From positions 2,480,001-2,544,000 of the forward strand of contig NZ_CP128233.1 in assembly GCF_030344915.1 (NCBI RefSeq): a stretch of DNA of 64,000 nucleotides. The letters run 5' to 3'. The stretch comes from Neopusillimonas aromaticivorans (GTDB lineage: Bacteria > Pseudomonadota > Gammaproteobacteria > Burkholderiales > Burkholderiaceae_B). A program made the position numbers and the translations under genes. Shown here one piece after another: positions 8,687-15,610 of the stretch. The number at the start of each line of letters is the position of its first letter. The stretch's first letter is position 1. The notes beneath the pieces are model-generated. The model was not told where the DNA came from. It did not search any database and worked only from the letters and a program-made list of their open reading frames with translations.

Positions 8687-8720
8687 TCTGCCGTGAGGCA
8701 GAACCCTGCCCGAAGGCAGG
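8687..8720. repeat. Two tandem short hairpins
   Basis: TCTGCC-GTGA-GGCAGA (8687-8702) is followed two bases later by CCTGCC-CGAA-GGCAGG (8705-8720). The paired stem-loops share the stem core and sit exactly where yafQ homology ends. They resemble REP-like extragenic palindromes, but too few copies are visible to name a family. Confidence 0.5.
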
Positions 8721-8772
8721 ACGCGTGGCGGGTGTGCTGGGTCGATTATAGGCCTCGGCAGTCTCCTGAAAG

Positions 8773-9004
8773 AATGTGGGTTACACAGGCCTCCAGACAG
8801 CTTGGTGTGTCGCGAGTTCAGTTTTCACGTTTTATCAATGGCCGTGCCGGTGTTACGCCTGATCTTGCTATCCGTCTATCCAAATGGATTCCGGCGCCCA
8901 CAGCAATTATGTGGCTGCAGATGCAGGCTGATTACGATCTTTGGCAGGCCGAGCGCTCAGGGCGTGAACTGCAGGTCGAGCCGGCGCATGGTGTGCCCGC
9001 TTAA
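8773..9004 (+). pseudogene. HigA/GraA-type antitoxin, N-terminally truncated
   Basis: Plus-strand frame with an XRE helix-turn-helix: MWVTQASRQLGVSRVQFSRF, INGRAGVTPDLAIRLSKWIP, then MWLQMQADYDLWQAERSG, the C-terminal signature of HigA/GraA (VapI-like) antitoxins. The residues normally preceding the helix-turn-helix are missing and no GraT/HigB toxin lies upstream. It points opposite to the other modules. An ATG at about 8773 could still yield a 76-residue DNA-binding protein. Confidence 0.65.
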
Positions 9005-9154
9005 TCCACCAAGCTATGGATGGGCTGGTGGGTAACTTTCGGGGTTGCCCGCCTTGCTAGTATCACCAAGCGCAATAAAACCAGGGGTAGGCCAGGTTGA
9101 CCTGGCCCGCGTCCTCGTGGCGGCAAACCCGTGAGCTTATTGGAGGCCTGCACC

Positions 9155-9492
9155 TCAGGCAAGCGTCAGCAGCGCCTTGATCTTGGCCTTGATTTCGGCC
9201 ATTTCGCGCGCGGTGGCAAGCCCTTTTTCTCTGCCTGGCGGGTTTTCCAATCAAGGCTTTTGACCTGGTCGGCCAGGGCTGCACCGCTTGCCCCGCTCTG
9301 GCTGAGCACCACTTCGAAAGGGTAACCCTTGATCTGGCTCGTGATCGGCACGCAGACCAGCAGCCCCGAGCGCTGGTTGTAAGCCTTCGGGCTCAAGACA
9401 ACGGCAGGTCGACGACCGGCCTGCTCGTGTCCGCTTTGTGGGGTGAAGTTCAGCCAGACGATGTCGGCCTCTTCAGGGACGTAAGCGCCCAT
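9155..9492 (-). CDS. mazF: MazF endoribonuclease toxin, one apparent frameshift
   Basis: Sequence-specific mRNA interferase of the PemK/MazF family. It reads MGAYVPEEADIVWLNFTPQS, GHEQAGRRPAVVLSPKAYNQ, GLLVCVPITSQIKGYPFEVV and ALADQVKSLDW, all canonical. The frame slips near 9215-9217; one extra base continues it as KKGLATAREMAEIKAKIKAL and a stop at 9155-9157, a normal MazF end. The start overlaps the mazE stop (TGATG), so the pair is translationally coupled. Confidence 0.85.
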
Positions 9493-9734
9493 CAGAGCAA
9501 CTCCTGCCCTTGTGGGAGGCCGAAGTCCTGCTCGGTGTGTCGGTTCTTGTCCGTCATACCCGCCAGCAAATCGTCCAGGCTATAGGTTGGAGTTGCGGGT
9601 TCGATGACGATGCGGCCGTTCTCGGCACGCACCTCAACCGCTTGCTCAAGCGTCAGGTGTGCGGCCTCCATCACGGCAGCTGGCAAGCGAATGGCTGGGC
9701 TATTGCCCCATTTTTTGACAATCTGATGTGCCAT
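9492..9734 (-). CDS. mazE: MazE antitoxin
   Basis: 80-residue antitoxin with an N-terminal SpoVT/AbrB-type DNA-binding fold (MAHQIVKKWGNSPAIRLPAA, VRAENGRIVIEP) and an acidic, probably disordered C-terminal tail that wraps the toxin (YSLDDLLAGMTDKNRHTEQD). The ATG at 9734 was chosen because MAHQIVKKWGNSPAIRLP is the usual family start; the frame stays open 99 bases upstream without similarity. It would repress its own operon with MazF. Confidence 0.85.
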   Translation of the reverse strand: MAHQIVKKWGNSPAIRLPAAVMEAAHLTLEQAVEVRAENGRIVIEPATPTYSLDDLLAGMTDKNRHTEQDFGLPQGQELL

Positions 9735-9791
9735 GACTGACTCCGTAGAAACATTTGTAGATACGTTCAAAGTGTAGGCGATCTTCACAGA

Positions 9792-9812
9792 AGTATCAAC
9801 AAAAGTATTAAC
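9792..9812. promoter_or_regulatory. Direct repeat upstream of mazEF, possible operator
   Basis: AGTATCAAC (9792-9800) and AGTATTAAC (9804-9812) are 12 bp apart, about 60 bp upstream of the mazE start on the transcribed side. The spacing of about one helical turn fits a regulator binding the same DNA face. Assignment to MazE is inference. Confidence 0.35.
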
Positions 9813-10293
9813 TGAATTTACAGGAGCCCCCAATGGCGATTCTGACTGCCAGCGGTCGCGCCGCGCTTGCCGCTGCGATCAAGCAACAAACCCTGCATTT
9901 GGCGCGCGGGATGGCTTTGTGCGCTGTACGGTAGTAGCTCACCATGCGCCGACTGATGCCAAGAGCCTCTGCAGCCGTGGTCAGGGAAAGATCGTTGCGG
10001 CGCATCCAGCCGTCGAACATCTCGTGGCTGACTTCGCCCGCCTGTTCCTTGGCCCAGGCATAGACGTTGTCCTCGCCGAATTCGGTGTCGAACCACTCGA
10101 TACTGCCACCCCGCTCGGCAATGCGGACACGCGCAAAAATCTCCGGCTTCAGGATGGCCGACAGTGCGGGTGTCTTGCGCAGGATGTCGCCGACATCGAC
10201 CCGCAGCACTTCACCGGTGCTCCAGGTGGTACGCAGGCGATACGGCGCCAGGGCTTCAACGGCCTGCAGTTTCGGGAAAAAGTAGTCACTCAT
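9808..10293 (-). CDS. DUF2442 protein with C-terminal helix-turn-helix, altered 3' end
   Basis: Cytosolic protein of unknown function. Residues 1-80 form a DUF2442 domain (FPKLQAVEALAPYRLRTTWS, LSAILKPEIFARVRI, GSIEWFDTEFGEDNVYAWAK); residues about 90-125 form a helix-turn-helix (RNDLSLTTAAEALGISRRMV). ATG 10293 overlaps the DUF4160 stop as ATGA, so the two genes are coupled. The last roughly 35 residues run antisense through what looks like a phage gene start (9833-9934), so the native C-terminus is probably lost. Pairing and coupling suggest a two-gene module; TA function is speculation. Confidence 0.7.
   Translation of the reverse strand: MSDYFFPKLQAVEALAPYRLRTTWSTGEVLRVDVGDILRKTPALSAILKPEIFARVRIAERGGSIEWFDTEFGEDNVYAWAKEQAGEVSHEMFDGWMRRNDLSLTTAAEALGISRRMVSYYRTAHKAIPRAKCRVCCLIAAASAARPLAVRIAIGGSCKFS
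9833..9934 (+). pseudogene. Probable phage structural gene, 5' fragment
   Basis: Plus-strand reading MAILTASGRAALAAAIKQQT then LHLARGMALCAVR before a stop resembles, from memory of Mu-like and other tailed phages, the first residues of a small structural protein usually continuing with an HLAWG motif. It has a GGAG-like ribosome site upstream, ends after 33 codons where the DUF2442-HTH sequence begins on the other strand, and has no phage neighbours. Identification is tentative. Confidence 0.4.
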
Positions 10294-10544
10294 GGGTTGT
10301 TCCTTCGCCATTCGTCGAACAGGAAATCCTTGTTCGCTTCGATCCAGATCAGCGCTTCGCGTATTTCTCGTTCCGCCACCCGTCCCTTAATCGACAAGTC
10401 ATCGAGATCGACCGTGCAATCGCGCCCATCGCGTAGCTTGACATGGACATGGGGTGACGGGTGGTCGTCGATGGAATACAACCGGGCGCAACACGACTGG
10501 CGCCTGGTCGTGCCGGCAGGTGGCAACTCCATCACTACTTGCAT
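10290..10544 (-). CDS. DUF4160 domain protein
   Basis: 84-residue protein with the DUF4160 signature: SIDDHPSPHVHVKLRDGRDC, TVDLDDLSIKGRVAEREIRE, ALIWIEANKDFLFDEWR. The paired histidines in HPSPHVHV are the conserved core; the biochemical activity is unknown. It overlaps the DUF2442-HTH gene by four bases. DUF4160 and DUF2442 genes are often neighbours in bacteria and turn up in TA-rich regions. A partial copy of this gene exists at 8273-8371. The N-terminal ten residues are unlike the family and may reflect a misread start. Confidence 0.7.
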   Translation of the reverse strand: MQVVMELPPAGTTRRQSCCARLYSIDDHPSPHVHVKLRDGRDCTVDLDDLSIKGRVAEREIREALIWIEANKDFLFDEWRRNNP

Positions 10545-10576
10545 TGAGTGAGAGACGCGCCTGGCACTGCAATTTT

Positions 10577-10999
10577 TTACACAAAGGTCGCGGCCGAAAC
10601 GCCGAAACGCTCGCTCAGTGCCCGCACTTGCCGAATATTGAGGTCGCGCTTGCCGGTGAGGATTTCAGAGACAACGCCTTGGCTGCCGATCTCGGGGAGG
10701 TCACTTTGCTTGAGTCCGTGCTGCTCCATCAGGAGCTTCAGGGCTTGCACGCCGGTGGTCTCGGGCAGTGGGTGATGCTCGGCTTCGTAGTCCTCGATCA
10801 GGTCGCCCACGATGTCAACCAAGCCCATCGCGGGATGGTTTTCATCGCCCCGGGTCTCGTCCAGCAAGGCTTCGAGCATTTGGGTCATCCGCGCGTAGTG
10901 GGCCTCGTCCCGGATGGGGGCGATATCGGTGGCGGCACGGAACTGTTCCCAGACGGGGAGCAGGTGCTTCACGTCGATAGCTGCATTCATGATTTCCAT
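10577..10999 (-). CDS. higA: HigA antitoxin
   Basis: 140-residue antitoxin and repressor. It has the N-terminal toxin-binding region (VKHLLPVWEQFRAATDIAPI, RMTQMLEALLDETRGD) and a C-terminal XRE helix-turn-helix (LLMEQHGLKQSDLPEIGSQG, VVSEILTGKRDLNIRQVRAL). It overlaps the 3' end of higB by 13 bp, giving a coupled toxin-first operon. It is only distantly similar to the lone HigA at 7724-8104, so the two are separate acquisitions rather than a duplication. Confidence 0.85.
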   Translation of the reverse strand: MEIMNAAIDVKHLLPVWEQFRAATDIAPIRDEAHYARMTQMLEALLDETRGDENHPAMGLVDIVGDLIEDYEAEHHPLPETTGVQALKLLMEQHGLKQSDLPEIGSQGVVSEILTGKRDLNIRQVRALSERFGVSAATFV

Positions 11000-11274
11000 G
11001 CTCCTTTGTCGTATTCCCGGTGGGTGAGCACCGCCTTGATGTACACGATTTGCTTCTCGAACCGGATGTAGGCGATCAGACGGTACTTGTTGCCGCCGAT
11101 ATCGAACACCACCAACTCGCCGACCTTGTCCACTGCATTGAAGGCGGCTTTGAGCTCGACCCAGTTGGCAAACCGGTTCTTTTCAATCACCCGCCGCCAT
11201 CCCTGCAAGGGGGCTTCGGCCTGAGGATGATCGGCAGCGAAAGCCCGCAGGGCGCTGTTGCTGATGATTTTCAT
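10987..11274 (-). CDS. higB: HigB mRNA interferase toxin
   Basis: Ribosome-dependent mRNA endonuclease of the RelE superfamily. ATG 11274 gives 95 residues, the normal HigB length: MKIISNSALRAFAADHPQAE, PLQGWRRVIEKNRFANWVEL, GELVVFDIGGNKYRLIAYIR, IVYIKAVLTHREYDKGAW. The basic and aromatic residues near NKYRL and THREYD form the usual active-site area. It is intact, followed by an overlapping higA and preceded by a 17-bp palindrome. This is the clearest functional TA pair in the island together with RES-Xre. Confidence 0.88.
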   Translation of the reverse strand: MKIISNSALRAFAADHPQAEAPLQGWRRVIEKNRFANWVELKAAFNAVDKVGELVVFDIGGNKYRLIAYIRFEKQIVYIKAVLTHREYDKGAWKS

Positions 11275-11284
11275 GGGGCCAGTA

Positions 11285-11301
11285 TATCTCAATTTGAGAT
11301 A
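11285..11301. promoter_or_regulatory. Perfect 17-bp palindrome, likely HigA operator
   Basis: TATCTCAATTTGAGATA is symmetric around T11293 with eight paired bases per side. It starts 10 bp upstream of the higB start codon, where a bound repressor would block promoter or ribosome access. Autorepression by the antitoxin is the general rule for higBA operons; binding here is inferred. Confidence 0.7.
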
Positions 11302-11343
11302 AACGCAAGCAGGCCAACCACGGAGGTCTCCCGGTCCGCTCTC

Positions 11344-11421
11344 AGCGGTGCATCGTTGGCAATCAACAGCAGCATCGCTGCTTTGAGCCGTTTCATGTCG
11401 TAGCGCCCGGAACGAGAGAGC
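11344..11421 (-). pseudogene. yafQ 5' fragment, copy C
   Basis: 77 bp nearly identical to copies A and B, reading LLSRSGRYDMKRLKAAMLLL on the minus strand before the sequence diverges at the higBA promoter side. The GAACGAGAGAGC end is shared with copy A but not B. It lies between higBA and the RES-Xre module. Confidence 0.65.
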
Positions 11422-11539
11422 AGCACTCAATCCTTTCGGAATGCCTTGGTGCAATCGGCTGACCGGCCCCCAGTGTCAGCATAGTTGGTCAGGATGAGAG
11501 CCAAACGAATTGGCGTTTGATCTTGGGAGCGATCTATCG

Positions 11540-12016
11540 TCAGATGGGCTTGCCCAGATTGCGCAGTAGGCGGGTATCGGTCTGCAAGGACTGAGGTTCG
11601 CCCAGCACAATACGGGCGAAGTCCGGATGGCGTGGATTGATGAGGATGTTGCGCTCTGCGGGCACGACAGCGCTTGGAACATTCAATACCGCTGTTTGAG
11701 CCTCTTGCAGCCACGCCTGCCCCATGGTCTGCAGGACATCTCTCGCGCCGATGGTTCTCCAGTCTTCCGGCAGCTGATCTACGTCGATGCGTGTTTCGGG
11801 CAGGTCTGCTGGCAGCTTGGCCGGAATCAGCACGTAGTGCGCCCGTAAGGGATCGTCTTGCACCATTAGTTCGAGCAAGGCCAAGGACTGGGATTGGGCG
11901 GTATAGACCACCTCCCAACCCTTCGGATTCCAGCGTCCGCCGTAGAGCCTGGCGCCTTCACCACTGAAGGCGGACTGGGCAAAGCGGGTCGTGGTGATGC
12001 GCCAGACGGTGCGCAT
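11540..12016 (-). CDS. RES-domain toxin of a RES-Xre module
   Basis: 158-residue RES-domain protein; characterised relatives deplete or modify NAD-linked substrates through an ADP-ribosyltransferase-like fold. It shows MRTVWRITTTRFAQSAFSGE, GARLYGGRWNPKGWEVVYTA (the RES signature), SLALLELMVQ and ERNILINPRHPDFARIVLG. The conserved Arg, Tyr, Glu and Ser positions of the family appear present. It directly follows the antitoxin with a one-base overlap at 12016. Intact. Confidence 0.88.
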   Translation of the reverse strand: MRTVWRITTTRFAQSAFSGEGARLYGGRWNPKGWEVVYTAQSQSLALLELMVQDDPLRAHYVLIPAKLPADLPETRIDVDQLPEDWRTIGARDVLQTMGQAWLQEAQTAVLNVPSAVVPAERNILINPRHPDFARIVLGEPQSLQTDTRLLRNLGKPI

Positions 12017-12468
12017 CAGGCAAACACCCCGTGCTCGATCCTCCCCAGGGTGTCCAGCACGCTGTCAGCACCGATCTCCGTGTCCAGCAGTGACAGCGGG
12101 GTCACGCCACCGAGTGCCGCATTCTGGCTTTGCAGCCAGTTCAGGGCGCTGTCGGCATCTTCAAAGACGGTTTCGGCACGCTCGACCACGCGAGCAAAGC
12201 GCACGAACTTGGCGGATTCCTCGGGTGAGAGCGCACCTTCGCGCTTGCGCCGGGCCAGTGTCCGCTCAGGGATGGCCAGCGCGTGTGCCAGCTCACTTTG
12301 GGTGATGCGTGTGATGCGCACCACCGCATCCACCGACGCTGAGGGCAGTCCTTGGCGAACCAGGGGAATCCAGTCCATCATCACCCGGGGGCGAGCATGC
12401 AGCACGGCTTCGCCTCCAAGCAGGTTTACTGCCGAAACAAACGAGGGATGCAAGCTGGCAGTCGTCAT
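12016..12468 (-). CDS. Xre/ParS-type antitoxin of the RES-Xre module
   Basis: 150-residue antitoxin. The central XRE-like domain reads LAHALAIPERTLARRKREGA; the C-terminal DUF2384 (MbcA/ParS) toxin-binding domain includes ARVVERAETVFEDADSALNW, NAALGGVTPLSLLDTEIGAD, VLDTLGRIEHGVFA. The C-terminal tail normally plugs the toxin active site. The start ATG at 12468 sits about 28 bp from TGGCGTC repeats that probably form its operator. Confidence 0.88.
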   Translation of the reverse strand: MTTASLHPSFVSAVNLLGGEAVLHARPRVMMDWIPLVRQGLPSASVDAVVRITRITQSELAHALAIPERTLARRKREGALSPEESAKFVRFARVVERAETVFEDADSALNWLQSQNAALGGVTPLSLLDTEIGADSVLDTLGRIEHGVFA

Positions 12469-12495
12469 GGGGTCCTCTCGTGAAATGAAGCCATT

Positions 12496-12539
12496 TGGCG
12501 TCTAGTTTAGTCAAAAATGGCGTCAAAGTCCATGGCGCC
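12496..12539. promoter_or_regulatory. TGGCGTC direct repeats, probable antitoxin operator
   Basis: TGGCGTC occurs at 12496-12502 and 12518-12524, 22 bp apart (two helical turns), and a weaker TGGCGCC at 12533-12539. They lie immediately upstream of the RES-Xre operon in an AT-richer stretch. Binding by the Xre antitoxin is inferred. Confidence 0.45.
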
Positions 12540-12691
12540 TATCCCGTCCCCCAAGGGCATCGTCTCGGTGCCGTCGTACAGCAACACGCCCGGCGTGTCT
12601 AGCCCGGAAATTTCACCAAAAGGAATCGGCGCATACCTTTAAGCCCGCATAAAATCGAGGTGCAAAACAAGATTTTGGGAAGGTAGCGCCG

Positions 12692-12811
12692 ATGCCAAAT
12701 CGTACCACTGAAGAGCTGAACTTTGGGCGCCTTGGACGCCGTCATTTGCAGGCCAATTTCCAGGGCGGTGACCAAATCGGCCGAAAAACGCTCGGATCAC
12801 TTGGCGGATGA
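12692..12811 (+). pseudogene. IS1380-family transposase, N-terminal remnant
   Basis: MPNRTTEELNFGRLGRRHLQ followed by ANFQGGD matches the first residues of IS1380-family transposases (which read like EQLTFGRLGRR then a GG-containing start of the fold). Homology stops after about 27 residues; the frame closes at 12809. The DDE domain is absent. The element's upstream end (about 12600-12690) is still present, so this is the left end of a lost insertion sequence and the right border of the TA island. Confidence 0.6.
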
Positions 12812-13025
12812 AAAGTCCGGGCTAAGTACGGTTTATTTGACCCCATCTTCTAATAATGGCCTGCAAGCGTATATCCTTGATCTAACCGGTAATAATGGCA
12901 GCCTGGGTAAGGGTAAGTACCTGCTGATCAATAACAACAATCAGCAAATGGATAGCGGCGACTTGTTCATCGAACTGACTGGATCCACCTCGTCAGTTGC
13001 GAGTGACTTCATTTTGGTCGCTTAG
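12775..13025 (+). pseudogene. C-terminal fragment of an unrecognised exported or surface protein
   Basis: After the IS remnant the plus strand reads LSTVYLTPSSNNGLQAYILD, LTGNNGSLGKGKYLLINNNN, QMDSGDLFIELTGSTSSVAS, DFILVA. The Ser/Thr/Asn/Gly-rich, lysine-poor composition and the ELTG...SDFILV end resemble the terminal module of large RTX or adhesin-like secreted proteins. There is no start. The family is not identified with certainty. Confidence 0.45.
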
Positions 13026-13131
13026 CCGCCTTTGAAGTCGCCTGCTGCAGCAGACAGTACCAGGCAGGTTTCCCATTGAAACAAACGAAGGCTGCCGGCT
13101 GGCAGCCGTTATGGCACGCCTGCGGTATTTG

Positions 13132-14155
13132 CTACAGCACTGCCCCCAGAAGAATGTCATCAATACTGCTCAGGTTTTTCACGCCGACCAGTTTTACCAC
13201 CATGTCGGATACTGCCAGCCCGGCTGTCCCGTCACCGTTGAACAGGTAGGTGTCACCGTTGTATTCGTAGGCGGTCAGCCGCTGGTTCGTACCCATATGA
13301 ATGGACAATTGCTCCAGCACATACTGCAGTGTGCCGGTTTCAGGCAAAGTGCCTGTACTGATCTTGGTGAGACCCTTGTCAATATGGAATGTGATGCCAT
13401 CAACATTAAAAGTCGCATCGTCCAGTGGTTCGTCAGACTCACCGTTACCGCCCAGATACAGTCTGGCCGGGTGAATCATGTCTTTGCCCGGTGTGAACCC
13501 GTGGATTTCGTCTATGGCCCAGAAATGCGAGTCGGCAGGGGTCGCCGTTCCGGCTTCAATAGTAATGACGCTGACCCCGTCGGTTTCTGTCTCAAGCCAT
13601 ACGGTATCGGCCCCTTTGCCGGGTACGATGGCGCTCAGGCCACTTCCTCTGACGGTAATGAGGTCGTTGCTTTCGGTGGCGATGATCACGTTGCCTGCCC
13701 CATTGGTGCCGATGTCCAGCGTTACCGGGCCGCGTGCGCTGCCTGTGTAATCCGGTGACCAGGTTCCGGTGCCGTCGCCGGCAACATAAACCGAGCCGTC
13801 ACCCAAGAGTCTGATGCCGTTCAAGTGCTCCGGGTGGGCTGACACCGTGTTGTCAGCGGGCACGGTAACGATGCCCGAGTTGGCAAAGTCGAGGTGGACC
13901 TCAGGCGCAATGACCAGCAGGTCGGTGATATCCAAGGGGTTGTCCAACGTGCTTGTCGTCAGTTTTACCGTGCCATTGCCAATAATGGCAAAGGAATTGC
14001 CAGTACAGCCGCAATCAAGGCCAACGGCCAATAACGACGCCTGTTCCGGGCTGATCACCAGAGTTTCACCGGTGCGCAGCCGGATGACATCAGAACCGGC
14101 ATCCCACGCCGAGGTGTCAAGAGTGGTTTTGACGGTGATGCCGTTGCGCCCGACA
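13132..14155 (-). pseudogene. C-terminal part of a large RTX/bluetail-like surface protein
   Basis: About 340 residues of repetitive, acidic, Thr/Gly-rich beta sequence: VIRLRTGETLVISPEQASLL, GNVIIATESNDLITVRGSGL, KGADTVWLETETDGVSVITI, then the C-terminal YNGDTYLFNGDGTAGLAVSD and VVKLVGVKNLSSIDDILLGA. That end resembles the terminal module of Ca-binding secreted proteins exported by type I systems. No signal peptide or start belongs to it; the 5' part is lost at about 14150, where antisense glycosyltransferase sequence begins. It is a true truncation, not a frameshift. Confidence 0.6.
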
Positions 14156-14800
14156 CGCAGCGCGTGCGGTTTGCCCGAAAATGTCGTTGTCTTTTGCTGT
14201 TTTAACAGTTTGTACAAGGTCACGCCGGCCACGTTCGACGGCTGGATGCGCATTCTGGCGCAGGTGCCCGATAGCGTGCTGTGGCTGCTGGAAGGTAACC
14301 CGGCGGCCCGGGCGAATCTGGTGCGGGAAGCCCGTGTCCGTGGCATCCAGCCTGACCGTCTGGTGTTTGCCCGGTCATTGCCGCTGCCCGATCACCTGGC
14401 ACGGATGTCGTTGGCCGACCTGTTTCTGGATACGCTGCCTTGCAATGCGCACACTACGGCCAGCGATGCCCTGTGGGTGGGTGTGCCGGTACTGACCTGT
14501 GCGGGGCGTTCGTTTGCAGCGCGTGTAGCGGCTAGCGTGTTACGGGCGGTGGGTCTGGATCAGTTGATTGTGACGACACCGGCCAATTACGAAGACCTTG
14601 CCGTTACGCTGGCACAGCAGCCCAAGCAATTGGCGCAAATTAAAAACTATTTAACCGAAAATCGACTGCATTTTCCACTGTTTGACACCCCACGCTATGT
14701 CAGGTACCTGGAATCGGCGTTTGTGAAAATTGTCGAACGGTTCCGTGCCGGCCTTGGGCCGGATCACGTCGTGGTTGCCGCCAGTCGTGCGACCGATTAA
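14153..14800 (+). pseudogene. OGT-type (GT41, SPINDLY-like) glycosyltransferase, C-terminal fragment
   Basis: TRSACGLPENVVVFCCFNSL then YKVTPATFDGWMRILAQVPD, SVLWLLEGNPAARANLVREA and LPLPDHLARMSLADLFLDTL, PCNAHTTASDALWVGVPVLT correspond to the UDP-GlcNAc-binding C-terminal half of O-GlcNAc-transferase-like enzymes. The N-terminal TPR repeats and the first catalytic lobe are missing. Such enzymes often glycosylate large surface proteins, which fits the neighbouring surface-protein tail. The two were probably once linked in one locus and are now joined back to back. Confidence 0.75.
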
Positions 14801-14820
14801 GTATGGCTTGACGCAGCGTT

Positions 14821-15445
14821 TTATTTGTTCATCGTCAGTACCGATGAAGCATCAAGCCCGATACCGTCGTTGTTCAGGCGCCGGGCACCGTTGTAGCGTT
14901 TTTGCCAGTAGGCGATGGTCATGTCTTCGACACGTACCACTGAACCTGCCCGGGGGCGTGAACAAACTGGTTGTCGCCCAGGTAAATGCCGACGTGTGAA
15001 AACCGGTGGCCCAGTGTGTTGAAAAAGACCAGGTCACCTTTTTCAGTTCGGATTTGGCGATGGGGGTGCCTTGCTGGGCGATTTCGGCCGAGCGGCGGGG
15101 CAGCTTCAGGCCCAGGGATTTTTCAGCGGCATAAATAACCAGCCCGCTGCAATCGAAACCGGTATCGGGTTCATCGCCGCCCATCTTGTATTTCACACCC
15201 AGATGTTGCAACGCGGTGGATGCCATGGCGCGTGTACCGGCGGGTTTGTCGTAACCACGGTTGCTGGAGTAGCTGTAACCAAACTCGTTCATGGCCAGAT
15301 AGGCGCCGAGCGGGTCGGCGGTGGCCTGGGCCTGGTAGGTGTTGCGCAGCGATGTGCCGGCGGTGGTTTGGTTGGTTGTGGCGCAGCCTGCCAGAATGGC
15401 ACTGGCGCCGAGTGTGGCCGCAATCGCAATACGTCGCGGTGCCAT
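14821..15445 (-). CDS. NlpC/P60-family lipoprotein, two apparent frameshifts
   Basis: Probable periplasmic murein endopeptidase anchored as a lipoprotein. From ATG 15445 the protein starts MAPRRIAIAATLGASAILAG and then C, a signal sequence with lipobox LAGC. The NlpC/P60 domain has the catalytic DTGFDCSGLVIYAAEKSLGL (Cys), then VGIYLGDNQFVHAP (His region). The frame slips at C15037-15038 and at G14952-14956; with both repaired it ends in RLNNDGIGLDASSVLTMNK at the TAA 14821. A longer start (15511) would destroy the signal peptide. Confidence 0.82.
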
Positions 15446-15610
15446 GAATGAAAAGAGACGAGTAAATAAAGATGTTATCGATATTGGCGGCATAGGTAAG
15501 GGTTGGCCCATTTCCGGGCCGGCAATTTTTCGCGTGACCGAGTTTAACTAATCATGTCGTTCAGGTAAAGTCATGGTTTATCCCTGTTAATGACACTTGA
15601 GCGCCACATC

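Noticed and set aside
7454..12539. Integron cassette array carrying TA modules
   Set aside because: No integrase, no attC-like palindromic sites and no regular cassette spacing are visible; repeats are toxin fragments instead.
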